From: an uncultured Actinomycetes bacterium | GTDB taxonomy: Bacteria > Actinomycetota > Thermoleophilia > Solirubrobacterales > 70-9 | Direction: 5' to 3' | NCBI GenBank assembly: GCA_946479725.1 | Contig: CAMLHB010000089.1 | Location: forward strand, 1-8,753 | Length of the DNA: 8,753 nt | Shown: in pieces, positions 1 to 5,767 of the stretch | Position numbering within the stretch: position 1 is the stretch's first letter | How the letters are laid out: every line of letters starts with the position of its first letter | Translations under genes and position numbers: made by a program | The notes under the pieces: generated by a model | What the model was told of the DNA's origin: nothing | Database searches by the model: none | The model's input: only the letters and a program-made list of their open reading frames with translations

Positions 1-332
1 TGATCGTCGGCGGCTCCTTCGGCGCCGGCAACTACGGCATGTGCGGCCGCGCCTACTCGCCCCGCTTCCTCTTCATGTGGCCCAACGCCCGCATCTCGGT
101 GATGGGCGGCGAGATGGCCGCGGCGGTGATGAAGGAGGTCGGCCAACCCGAGACCGCCGCCCAGCTCCACGACCAGTACGAAGAGCAGGGCAGGCCCTTC
201 TACTCGACCGCCCGCCTCTGGGACGACGGCGTCATCGACCCGAGAGACACCCGCCGCGTCCTCGCCCAGTCCCTGGCCGCCTGCGCGAATGCCCCCCTCG
301 CCGAGGCGGCGGCACCGGTCTACCGGATGTGA
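1..332 (+). CDS. Acyl-CoA carboxylase carboxyltransferase (beta) subunit, C-terminal part (methylcrotonyl-CoA carboxylase-like)
   Basis: The 5' end lies outside the window; the reading frame begins at base 3 and gives about 109 residues before TGA at 330-332. Biotin-dependent carboxyltransferases of this family move carboxyl from carboxybiotin to an acyl-CoA such as 3-methylcrotonyl-CoA (leucine breakdown) or a related substrate, in the cytoplasm. Visible family signatures are [20 protein letters not shown] at the start, then [14 protein letters not shown], and near the end [20 protein letters not shown] followed by the NAPL region. The stretch between MGGE and the YEEQG segment looks shorter than the linker I remember in typical methylcrotonyl-CoA carboxylases, so the exact acyl substrate is open. 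The stop overlaps the GTG of the next gene (GTGA), suggesting translational coupling. The family assignment is secure; the substrate is inference. Confidence 0.9.
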   Translation, partial: IVGGSFGAGNYGMCGRAYSPRFLFMWPNARISVMGGEMAAAVMKEVGQPETAAQLHDQYEEQGRPFYSTARLWDDGVIDPRDTRRVLAQSLAACANAPLAEAAAPVYRM

Positions 333-680
333 CCAGGTTCCTCGCCTTTTCCCTGGTCCTGGCGCTCTTCGCCGGCTGTGGAGGGGACAGGGGATCGACG
401 GGTCCGCGTCAAACCGTGCACAGCACGGGTTCAGGCGGACTCGGCGAATGTTCGGCCGAAGCGGTCGCGCCCTCGCATTGCCCGCCGGGCCACCGGCCGT
501 GCCACACCGCTGAAGGGCGGATTCACGCTGCCGGAGCTGACGGCGATCGACGTCCGGGTCGGGCTGCGCCCGCACCCCCTGCCCGGACCGGGCGATCTGA
601 TCAGCGCCGCAGGGCCGGTGCAGACCGGCTCATACGGGCAGAGCCAGATCCACACGCTTGAGCTGCACCTGGCGGAATAG
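329..680 (+). pseudogene. Small lipoprotein gene, apparently frameshifted
   Basis: A GTG at 329 overlaps the upstream stop (GTGA) and opens a lipoprotein signal peptide: a Thr-Arg start, a hydrophobic core, then the lipobox LFAGC with Cys17 at 377-379, followed by Gly/Ser/Asp-rich residues. This frame continues to 661, but its later part (after about residue 60) is Arg/Pro/Ala-rich shadow-like protein. The next frame, ending TAG at 680, instead reads like real protein from roughly base 515: GFTLPELTAIDVRVGLRPHP, then an SYGQSQIHTLELHL end with good GC3. The simplest reading is one secreted lipoprotein whose frame is broken by a net +1 shift somewhere in about 385-515, either a true mutation or a sequencing error. 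Two separate genes are less likely because the second frame has no SD-preceded start. No function is recognised. It ends 3 bases before the convergent gene's stop. Confidence 0.55.
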
Positions 681-683
681 CGA

Positions 684-1565
684 TCAGCCTTTCGCTTTCG
701 CTTTTTTGGCTTTGGATTTTTTCTCGGTCTTGCGCTTGACGTCGCCGTTCTTGATCGTGCCGCGCCAGCCTTTGTCGCTGTGCTCCTCCATCTCGACGTA
801 GGCCTTGAAGCGGTGGAGGTCGCCGCGGACGGCGCGCTTGGTGAAGCGCATGCCGCGGCCGGCTTTCTCCAGCAGCGAATCCGGCTTCACGTCCATAGTC
901 ACTTCGATCCGGGTCAGGCGCGGCGCCAGGCGGTGGAAGGTGACGACGCCGCTGTTCATCAAGCCCTCCTCGGAGTGCCATTCGATCCGCTCGTCGGGCC
1001 GCTGTTCGACGATTTCGGCCTCGAACTCCTTGGTGATCCCCCAGACCTTGGTCGAGATGTGGACGGTCGAGTCGTCGACCTGCTGGACGCTGTCGACCCG
1101 GTGCATGAACTCCGGCCATTCTTCGAACCGGGTCCATTGGTCGTAGGCCTCGTCGATCGGGACCGCGACGTCGACCGACTGCTGGATCGGCATCCGCCGG
1201 CCGCTGCCGTGGGCCTCGGTCGCGTCCTCGGAGTCGTCGTCCGACCCGTTTTTGCTGAAGAGGCTGCCGAGCCCGCCCAGCTTCGAGCCGAGCTTCTCGT
1301 CGGCGACTTCGCCGGCCATCTCCTTGGCGCCCGACGCAGCCTTGTCCTTGGCCTTGTTCCCGAGTTCCTCCGCCTTCTCCGCGGGGGAGCCGCCGCCGAC
1401 CAGCTTGGCGATTCCCTCGGCCGCGAAGGGCAGCGCCATCACCGCCGCTCCGGCTGCCGCCATCTTCGTCGGGCCGTTCAAGTTCTTCAGTGGAGCCGCC
1501 GGGGACTTGTCTTTCCTGCGGGCCAGCTTCACGGCGGTGCTGGTGATGTCGCTCACGTCGGGCAT
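684..1565 (-). CDS. SRPBCC (polyketide cyclase/dehydrase-like) protein with helical N-terminus and Lys-rich tail
   Basis: 293 residues. The start is ATG at 1565, chosen because AGAGGAGG lies 4 bases upstream (1570-1577); the frame is open to 1619 but has no better start. Three parts are seen. Residues 1-125 are Ala/Lys/Gly-rich with a hydrophobic helix at about 35-57 (possible membrane-associated or amphipathic segment), then an SPAEKAEELGNKAKDKAASG helix and an acidic linker. Residues 125-262 form an SRPBCC helix-grip domain (EEWPEFMHRVDSV, GITKEFEAEIVEQRP, RIEWHSEEG, GDLHRFKAYVE). Residues 263-293 carry a WRGTI element and a basic KKSKAKKAK tail. Similar SRPBCC domains occur near gas-vesicle genes in actinobacteria (from memory); no gas-vesicle gene is in this window. 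The ligand is unknown. A SigB/SigF-like promoter precedes it at 1597-1621. The domain is confident, the function is not. Confidence 0.85.
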   Translation of the reverse strand: MPDVSDITSTAVKLARRKDKSPAAPLKNLNGPTKMAAAGAAVMALPFAAEGIAKLVGGGSPAEKAEELGNKAKDKAASGAKEMAGEVADEKLGSKLGGLGSLFSKNGSDDDSEDATEAHGSGRRMPIQQSVDVAVPIDEAYDQWTRFEEWPEFMHRVDSVQQVDDSTVHISTKVWGITKEFEAEIVEQRPDERIEWHSEEGLMNSGVVTFHRLAPRLTRIEVTMDVKPDSLLEKAGRGMRFTKRAVRGDLHRFKAYVEMEEHSDKGWRGTIKNGDVKRKTEKKSKAKKAKAKG

Positions 1566-1596
1566 CGATCCTCCTCTGGTTGCTCCCACTTCGCGG

Positions 1597-1621
1597 GTTC
1601 CCCGCCGGTGAAAAGCCAAAC
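1597..1621 (-). promoter_or_regulatory. Candidate SigB/SigF-type promoter of the SRPBCC gene
   Basis: On the minus strand GTTT (1621-1618) is followed after 15 bases by GGGAAC (1602-1597). This fits the general-stress pattern GTTT-N14-17-GGGWAN known for SigB/SigF-type factors. The predicted start at about 1590 leaves a leader of about 25 bases containing the SD. This is pattern matching only. Confidence 0.4.
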
Positions 1622-1648
1622 ATTCTGAACCGGTGGCAGACTGCGGCG

Positions 1649-2482
1649 ATGCCCCGCCGGTTCGCCCAGGTCGACGTCTTCGGCAGCGGACCCTGCTCGG
1701 GCAATCCGGTCGCCGTCGTGCTCGGCGCCGAGGGGATGGGGGAGGAGGCGATGAGGCGCTTCGCGCGCTGGACCAACCTCTCCGAGACGACCTTCGTCCT
1801 GCCGCCGACCCGGCCCGAGGCCGACTACCGGGTGCGGATCTTCACGCCGGTGGTCGAGCTGCCGTTTGCCGGCCATCCCACCCTCGGCACCTGCCACGCC
1901 TGGCTCGAGGCCGGGGGAGAGGCGGCGAGCGCCGAGGAGATCGTCCAGGAGTGCGAGGCGGGGTTGATCCGGATCCGGCGGAAGGCCCAGCTCGCCTTCG
2001 AGGCGCCGCCGCTCGTTCGCTCCGGCCCGGCTTCCGCAGAGGAGACGGCGAGGGTCGCCGCCGCTCTCGATCTCGATCCGGCCGAGATGCTCGCGGTTGA
2101 GTGGGTGGACAACGGGCCCGGCTGGATCGCGGTCCTGCTCGAGAGCGCCTCCCGGGTGCTGGAGCTGCGGCCCGGCGCCTTCGACTTCGACCTCGGCGTC
2201 GTCGGCTTCCATCCGCCGGGCGCCGAGGCGGCGATCGAGCTGCGCGCCTTCACTCCGGTGGACGGCCTCGTCTGGGAGGACCCAGTCACCGGCAGCCTCA
2301 ACGCCTCGGTCGCCCAGTGGCTGCTCGGCAGCGGGCGCCTCTCCGCCCCCTACGTCGCCACCCAGGGCGGCGCGATCGGCCGCGCCGGCCGCATCGAGAT
2401 TTCCCAGGACGACGACGGTGCCATCTGGGTCGGCGGTGCCACCGCGACCATCATCGCCGGCGAGCTCGCGAGTCCGCGCTGA
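1649..2482 (+). CDS. PhzF-family isomerase/epimerase-like protein
   Basis: 277 residues, a normal length for PhzF-fold proteins (two diaminopimelate-epimerase-like halves). Seen: VDVFGSGPCSGNPVAVV at the N-terminus, the putative catalytic acid Glu46 in NLSETTFV, the ELPFAGHPTLG motif at 70-80, and EDPVTGSLNASVAQWLL from 210, matching the second-half EDPxTGS signature; QGG-GRAGRIEI follows. PhzF itself isomerises trans-2,3-dihydro-3-hydroxyanthranilate in phenazine synthesis, but most family members lie outside phenazine clusters and have unknown substrates. No other phenazine gene is present here, so a phenazine role is unlikely. ATG at 1649 starts the conserved N-terminus directly; the SD is weak. 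An in-frame CTG/ATG-like extension back to 1580 is not family-like. The gene is divergent from the SRPBCC gene and ends in a strong hairpin (2467-2515). Confidence 0.9.
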   Translation: MPRRFAQVDVFGSGPCSGNPVAVVLGAEGMGEEAMRRFARWTNLSETTFVLPPTRPEADYRVRIFTPVVELPFAGHPTLGTCHAWLEAGGEAASAEEIVQECEAGLIRIRRKAQLAFEAPPLVRSGPASAEETARVAAALDLDPAEMLAVEWVDNGPGWIAVLLESASRVLELRPGAFDFDLGVVGFHPPGAEAAIELRAFTPVDGLVWEDPVTGSLNASVAQWLLGSGRLSAPYVATQGGAIGRAGRIEISQDDDGAIWVGGATATIIAGELASPR

Positions 2483-2515
2483 GCGTCGCTATGCGACGGC
2501 TGATGCGGACTCGCG
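2467..2515. terminator. Long bidirectional hairpin between convergent genes
   Basis: The outer arms CGCGAGTCCGC (2467-2477) and GCGGACTCGCG (2505-2515) are perfect 11-base complements. Nested inside is a second stem, CGTCGC (2484-2489) with GCGACG (2493-2498), around a TAT loop. It overlaps the last codons of the PhzF gene and lies just before the DUF4396 stop (2520-2522), so it could serve both convergent transcripts. There is no U-tract, so this is a GC-rich hairpin terminator or an mRNA 3'-end stabiliser, not a classical intrinsic terminator. Confidence 0.6.
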
Positions 2516-2519
2516 CCGC

Positions 2520-3002
2520 TCAGCCGTGGACGCCGGTGCTGTGGACGACCGCGTGACCTTTGCCTCTCGCGATCAGCCAGCGGTTCACCGGCCAGGCGAT
2601 CAGGCCGGCGACCACCAGCGCGAAGGCGAGGCTGGCCCAGAAGAGAGGGGTGTCGAGGCCGGCGTCCATTGCGCCCGGGATCGTCAGCACGATCAGGTTG
2701 TCGATGATCTCCATCGTCGTGATGCTGAGGGTGTCGGAGGCGAAGGCGATCGGCATCACCTCGCGCAGCGGCATCCCTGAGCGCAGCAGCGGCAGGCTGG
2801 TCAGCCCGTAGCCGAAGAAGAAGGCGAGGACGATCGCCAGCACGATCGTGGCGAAGTTGGAGAGGCCGAGGGCGGTCCCGATCGCCATCCCGGCCACCTC
2901 TCCGATCGCGCAGCCGCTGAGGCAGTGCACGGTGGCGGAGAAAGCGAGGGCGTTGAGTTTGCGACCGCCGTGGTCCACCCGGACATCGTAGGCCCGAGCC
3001 AT
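2520..3002 (-). CDS. DUF4396 domain membrane protein
   Basis: 160 residues starting at ATG 3002 (MARAYDVRV); a TTG at 3050 would extend it but has no SD and would place a candidate operator inside the gene. Seen: a HCLSGCAIGE motif at 26-35 at the entry of the first hydrophobic helix, further hydrophobic segments at about 36-50, 52-70 and 118-138, a conserved-looking ASDTLSITTMEIIDN stretch at 88-102, and a C-terminal NRWLIARGKGH followed by two more histidines. These match DUF4396, a family of small predicted inner-membrane proteins of unknown function. The paired Cys and His residues suggest metal or redox chemistry, but that is inference. The gene converges on the PhzF gene and is divergent from the ArsR operon. 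Confidence 0.85.
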   Translation of the reverse strand: MARAYDVRVDHGGRKLNALAFSATVHCLSGCAIGEVAGMAIGTALGLSNFATIVLAIVLAFFFGYGLTSLPLLRSGMPLREVMPIAFASDTLSITTMEIIDNLIVLTIPGAMDAGLDTPLFWASLAFALVVAGLIAWPVNRWLIARGKGHAVVHSTGVHG

Positions 3003-3019
3003 TTGACGGCGCCCACCGA

Positions 3020-3032
3020 ACCCTGAAAGGGT
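3020..3032. promoter_or_regulatory. Palindrome upstream of the DUF4396 gene (possible operator)
   Basis: ACCCT-GAA-AGGGT is a perfect 5-base inverted repeat 18 bases upstream of the DUF4396 start. A TTGACT (-35-like) lies just upstream on the minus strand at 3050-3045, which would put the palindrome at the expected -10 position. No good -10 hexamer is visible, as is common where an activator remodels the promoter. The regulator is unknown. Confidence 0.3.
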
Positions 3033-3136
3033 GTTAGGGCTACCAGTCAAAGCCCCCGATGAGCACCGTCATCGCGAGTCTATCGCTATGTGACATGGAT
3101 TCGTGTCATAAAAATGGTGTTTTCGGGTGACCTTTG

Positions 3137-3166
3137 GAAAGGCGCCCTCGACTGCGGGCGCTTTTC
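3137..3166 (+). terminator. Rho-independent terminator without an obvious parent gene
   Basis: GAAAGGCGCCC (3137-3147) pairs with GGGCGCTTTTC (3156-3166) around an 8-base loop; the only imperfection is one G-U pair. It is followed by a T-rich run (TTTTCTTTGTCTT) on the plus strand. It lies between two divergent promoters and before the ArsR promoter, so it cannot end either of the flanking genes. It may end a small RNA starting around 3050-3100. Confidence 0.6.
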
Positions 3167-3172
3167 TTTGTC

Positions 3173-3202
3173 TTGACATGTGACTAAAAGGTCACTTATA
3201 GT
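3173..3202 (+). promoter_or_regulatory. Housekeeping-type promoter of the ArsR operon
   Basis: A perfect TTGACA (3173-3178), an 18-base spacer and TATAGT (3197-3202). The predicted transcription start is at about 3209-3210, the A of the ArsR start codon, and no SD is visible, so the message is probably leaderless. Confidence 0.75.
3180..3195. promoter_or_regulatory. Probable ArsR-family operator inside the promoter spacer
   Basis: GTGAC-TAAAAG-GTCAC is an inverted repeat filling the -35/-10 spacer, a position where a bound repressor would block RNA polymerase. A copy of its right arm in inverse orientation, GTGACCTTT (3127-3135), matches AAAGGTCAC (3187-3195) over 9 bases and may be a second half-site. 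Autorepression by the ArsR protein at 3210 is inference from position and family habit. Confidence 0.55.
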
Positions 3203-3209
3203 CCCGAGC

Positions 3210-3527
3210 ATGGACGAGGTGTTCAAGGCGCTGGCGGATCCGACCCGTCGCGAGCTGCTCGATCGGCTCTTCGAGCAGGACGGGCAGACGCTGAGCGCCC
3301 TGGAGGAACGGCTGCCGATGTCCCGCTTCGGCGTGATGAAGCACCTGCGGGTGCTGGAGGAGGCAGGACTTGTGACGACGCAGAGGCGCGGCCGCGAGAA
3401 GCTGCACTTCCTCAACCCCGTCCCGATCCGGTTGATCCACGACCGCTGGGTCAGCAAGTACGCGCAGCCCTGGGCCTCGGCGCTCAGCGAGCTGAAGAAA
3501 GACATCGAGAGCGAGGAGAAGAGATGA
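3210..3527 (+). CDS. ArsR/SmtB-family winged-helix repressor
   Basis: 105 residues, a usual size. Seen: MDEVFKALADPTRRELLDRL, the standard first helices of the ArsR fold; a recognition-helix region MSRFGVMKHLRVLEEAGLV at 37-55; and a wing TTQRRGREKLHFLNP at 56-70. There is no CxC or Cys-rich metal site, so it resembles the metal-independent ArsR members paired with SRPBCC partners, not an arsenite sensor. The start is ATG 3210; an upstream in-frame GTG at 3180 would place the -10 box inside the gene. The stop overlaps the next gene by ATGA (3524-3527), indicating translational coupling. It probably represses its own operon through the inverted repeat in its promoter. Confidence 0.92.
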   Translation: MDEVFKALADPTRRELLDRLFEQDGQTLSALEERLPMSRFGVMKHLRVLEEAGLVTTQRRGREKLHFLNPVPIRLIHDRWVSKYAQPWASALSELKKDIESEEKR

Positions 3528-4015
3528 ACGACGAGCAGGCCTACACCGTGGTCGGCGGGCGCGGCGCGATGACCGTGTTCGAGATCTACATCAAGACGAC
3601 GCCGGAGCGCCTCTGGGAGGCGATCACCAGCGAGGAGATGCGGGCTCGCTACAGCTTCGGGGTCGGGACCGTCTCCGAGTGGACCGAGGGATCCGACTAC
3701 AAGGCTTCAGTACCGGGAGTCGTTGACATCGCCAGCGGCACCAACCTCGAGGTGGAGCCGCCACGGCGCCTGGTTCAGAGCTTTAAGGCGCACTGGAGCG
3801 AGGACGTGCAGAAGGAAGGCACCTCCCGCGTGACCTGGGAGATCGAGCCGGTCGGCAGCTCCTGCCGGCTGCGGGTCACCCACGACCAGCTCGGTGAGGC
3901 CGCCAACAACGAGCTCTACGGCGGCTGGCCGATGATCCTCTCCGGTCTGAAGACGCTGCTGGAGACCGGCGAGGACCTCGACACCCCGGGGTCGCTGCGT
4001 TACGCGGGCGCCTAG
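3524..4015 (+). CDS. SRPBCC protein of the AHSA1 (Aha1 C-terminal-like) type
   Basis: 163 residues. The helix-grip START-like fold is suggested by FEIYIKTTPERLWEAITSEE at 19-38, a middle beta region ending in RVTWEIEPVGSSCRLRVTHD, and the characteristic C-terminal helix GGWPMILSGLKTLLETGE at 133-150. Bacterial proteins of this type bind hydrophobic ligands or act as small stress proteins, and their partner is typically an ArsR regulator in the same operon, as here. ATG 3524 overlaps the ArsR stop and is preceded by a GAGGAGAAG SD inside the ArsR gene. No ligand can be read from the sequence. Its TAG stop (4013-4015) abuts the candidate promoter of the next gene. Confidence 0.9.
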   Translation: MNDEQAYTVVGGRGAMTVFEIYIKTTPERLWEAITSEEMRARYSFGVGTVSEWTEGSDYKASVPGVVDIASGTNLEVEPPRRLVQSFKAHWSEDVQKEGTSRVTWEIEPVGSSCRLRVTHDQLGEAANNELYGGWPMILSGLKTLLETGEDLDTPGSLRYAGA

Positions 4016-4041
4016 TTTCTTTTGACCATGCGCCTGGGTAG
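4015..4041 (+). promoter_or_regulatory. Candidate SigB/SigF-type promoter of the VLRF1 gene
   Basis: GTTT (4015-4018), 17 bases, GGGTAG (4036-4041). This closely fits the SigF/SigB pattern GTTT-N15-17-GGGTAT with one mismatch in the -10. The predicted start at about 4048 gives a 28-base leader that includes the GGAGGAGG SD at 4061-4068. Confidence 0.5.
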
Positions 4042-4075
4042 CCGAAGCGGACCCGACCAAGGAGGAGGCGAGTCG

Positions 4076-5170
4076 ATGACCCAACCGACCCTGGAGGCCG
4101 CAAGGGAGCTGAGCGAATGGCGCCCGCCGCTGGGAGTCCTCTCCGTCTACCTGAGCTTCGACCCCGCCGACCGGGGCGCCGCCTGGCGGACCGAACTGCG
4201 CAACGGGCTTGACGCCGTTCTGGAGGCGCAGCGAGAAACCGAACACGACCGCCGGGTGGCGCTGCGGGCGACCGCCAAGCGCCTGCTCGAGCGCTTCGAG
4301 GACGGCGAGCTGCGACCGCCCCCGCGGGGCGAAGTCGGTTTCGTCGAGGTCTCCGAGAAGGGTGGCACTGAGCACTGGTTCGGCGTCGGCGCCGCCCCCG
4401 CTGCCGGCGCCTGCGTCGAGGTCGCAGCGGAGCCGGTGGTGGCGCCGCTGCTCGACCTCTGCGGCCAAGCCGGCGCCCGCGGCGTCGCCCTGCTCTCCTC
4501 CGAGCGGGTGCGGCTGCTGCGCTGCAGCGAAGGTTCGCTGGAGGAGCTGGAGGACTGGGAGCTCAGCCTCACCATGCTCGACTGGCGCGAGCGCAAGTCC
4601 CAGAGCACGAGTAACCCCGCCCGCGCCCAGGGCGTCAGCTCCTCGGGTCACGATCAGTTCGAGGAACGGTTGGACCACAACCGCCAGCGCTTCCTCACCG
4701 AGTGCGGCGGCCTGGTCGCCCGGCGCCTCGAGGGGGACGAGATCGACGAGCTGATCGTCTTCGGCCCGGCCAGGGACGCCGAGGGCTTCAAGGCGGGGTT
4801 CGCCTCCTCGCCGGCGCGGTTGAGCGTCGGCGGCGACCAGGACCTGATCTCGGTCCCGACCGGTCAGCTCACCGAGGTCGTCTCCGAAGTCGCGACCAGG
4901 CTCGACAGCGAACGCGACCGCGCCGTCGTCGAGCGCGCCCTGACCGAGACCAAGGGCGGCCGCCGCGGCGCCGCCGGCCTACAGGAGGTGAAAGAGGCGC
5001 TGGCCGAAGGCCGCGTCGACCACCTCGTCTTCGACGCCGGGCTGGGCGAAGAGGGGGAGTCGCTGATCCGCGCCGCCCTCTCCGGCGGCGGCCAGGTGAC
5101 GGTCGTGCGCGAGGAGCTGGCGGAGCCGCTGGCGGAGGCCGGCGGCGCGGCTGCCATCCTCCGCTACTGA
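4076..5170 (+). CDS. Vms1-like / bacterial eRF1-fold release factor (VLRF1/BaeRF type)
   Basis: 364 residues with ATG 4076 seven bases after GGAGGAGG. An N-terminal domain (about 1-120) begins with LSVYLSFDP; the central RNase H-like eRF1 domain (about 125-235) has GARGVALLSSERVRLLRC and FEERLDHNRQRFL with DELIVFGP; the last domain (about 255-364) is L7Ae/eRF1 domain 3-like: VKEALAEGRVDHLVFDAGL ending in AAAILRY. In eRF1, GGQ triggers peptidyl-tRNA hydrolysis, and Vms1 relatives keep a glutamine in the equivalent loop. Here the loop before FEERL reads SSSGHDQ, with Gln194 the likely catalytic equivalent. The expected role is releasing peptides or tRNA from stalled ribosomes, but bacterial members are little characterised. 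Four to five cysteines are present. A stress-type promoter precedes it. The fold is fairly sure, the activity is inference. Confidence 0.8.
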   Translation: MTQPTLEAARELSEWRPPLGVLSVYLSFDPADRGAAWRTELRNGLDAVLEAQRETEHDRRVALRATAKRLLERFEDGELRPPPRGEVGFVEVSEKGGTEHWFGVGAAPAAGACVEVAAEPVVAPLLDLCGQAGARGVALLSSERVRLLRCSEGSLEELEDWELSLTMLDWRERKSQSTSNPARAQGVSSSGHDQFEERLDHNRQRFLTECGGLVARRLEGDEIDELIVFGPARDAEGFKAGFASSPARLSVGGDQDLISVPTGQLTEVVSEVATRLDSERDRAVVERALTETKGGRRGAAGLQEVKEALAEGRVDHLVFDAGLGEEGESLIRAALSGGGQVTVVREELAEPLAEAGGAAAILRY

Positions 5171-5193
5171 GGGCGGTATGTGACCTCCGCACG

Positions 5194-5219
5194 GTTCGCC
5201 GCCCACCCGGCAGGGGTAG
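5194..5219 (+). promoter_or_regulatory. Candidate SigB/SigF-type promoter of the CsbD-like gene
   Basis: GTTC (5194-5197, preceded by G), 16 bases, GGGTAG (5214-5219). The predicted start at about 5226 gives a leader of about 38 bases carrying the AAGGAGGG SD. CsbD of Bacillus is a SigB-controlled general-stress protein, which makes this element biologically sensible. It also explains most of the 93-base gap after the release factor gene. Confidence 0.5.
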
Positions 5220-5263
5220 GTGGACTCCAACTGGAAACGGGCGAATCGAGAAGGAGGGCGATC

Positions 5264-5764
5264 TTGACTGAGCAAGAGCGGGTGGCCGGAGGCCCCCTGG
5301 GGAAGGTCGTCGGCAAGGCGAAGGAGGTGGCCGGCGCGGCGTTCGGACGAGAGGACCTGCAGCGCGAGGGCAGGCTGCAGGAGGCGCAGGCCGACGCCCA
5401 GGCCGAAGCGGCGGCGAAGGCGGCCGAGGCCAAGCGCAGCGAAGAGAAAGCCGAGATCGAGGCCGAGCGGACCGAGACCCAGGCCGAGCGTCACGAGGTC
5501 GAACGCGAGGCCGCCGAGATCGAGGCCGAGGAGGAGGCGGAGCGGGGCCGCGCCGAAGCCGAGCGCGAAGCGGCCAATCAGGCCCAGACGGAGAAGGTCG
5601 CCGCCGAGCGCCGGCGCCTGGCCGGCGAAGAGCACGCCGCCGCGAAACGTCAACAGGCCGCGGCCGAGAAGGGCGAGGCGAAGCGCGAGGCAGCCGAGCT
5701 GCAGCGCGAAGCCGACCGGGCCGAAGAGGCCGCAGCGGCGATCGATCCGAAGGAGGAGAGCTGA
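5264..5764 (+). CDS. CsbD-like stress protein with long charged coiled coil
   Basis: 166 residues with a TTG start at 5264, chosen because AAGGAGGG (5251-5258) sits five bases upstream and the CsbD-like segment follows; an earlier GTG at 5180 has no SD. Residues 12-45 (GKVVGKAKEVAGAAFGREDL then QREGRLQEAQADAQ) match the CsbD/UPF0337 pattern of a small hydrophilic stress protein. Residues 46-160 are an almost unbroken Glu/Ala/Arg/Lys helix, a predicted long coiled coil with no hydrophobic segment, so the protein is probably soluble and extended. Ordinary CsbD proteins are about 60-70 residues, so this is a fusion or expansion. It lies three bases before a second coiled-coil gene, surely the same operon. 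The molecular role is unknown. Confidence 0.8.
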   Translation: MTEQERVAGGPLGKVVGKAKEVAGAAFGREDLQREGRLQEAQADAQAEAAAKAAEAKRSEEKAEIEAERTETQAERHEVEREAAEIEAEEEAERGRAEAEREAANQAQTEKVAAERRRLAGEEHAAAKRQQAAAEKGEAKREAAELQREADRAEEAAAAIDPKEES

Positions 5765-5767
5765 GAG

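Noticed and set aside
1649..2482. Phenazine biosynthesis operon suggested by the PhzF homologue
   Set aside because: No phzA, B, D, E or G homologue is near, and the gene stands alone between unrelated genes. PhzF-fold proteins are common without phenazines.
3059..3130. The 23-codon frame as an independent protein gene
   Set aside because: No SD, codon use unlike the neighbours (CTA, AAA, AAT) and very short; kept only as part of the small-transcript finding.
4022..4075. Earlier start for the VLRF1 gene at 4022
   Set aside because: It would place the coding start before the predicted transcription start and has no SD; ATG 4076 has GGAGGAGG at ideal distance.
3707..4678. Long minus-strand frame (323 codons) across the AHSA1 and VLRF1 genes
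   Set aside because: It is antisense to two well-supported genes, has shadow-like Gly/Ala/Arg/Gln composition, no family motif and crosses a promoter and two gene boundaries. Third-position GC bias explains it.
5180..5263. Earlier GTG start for the CsbD-like gene
   Set aside because: The extra 28 residues are not CsbD-like, the candidate promoter would be inside the gene, and a strong SD serves TTG 5264.
5390..5740. GAGGCCGAG-type repeats in the CsbD-like gene that might be a tandem repeat array
   Set aside because: The units vary in length and order and follow the coding need for Glu-Ala-Glu/Arg helices; there is no regular period in DNA.
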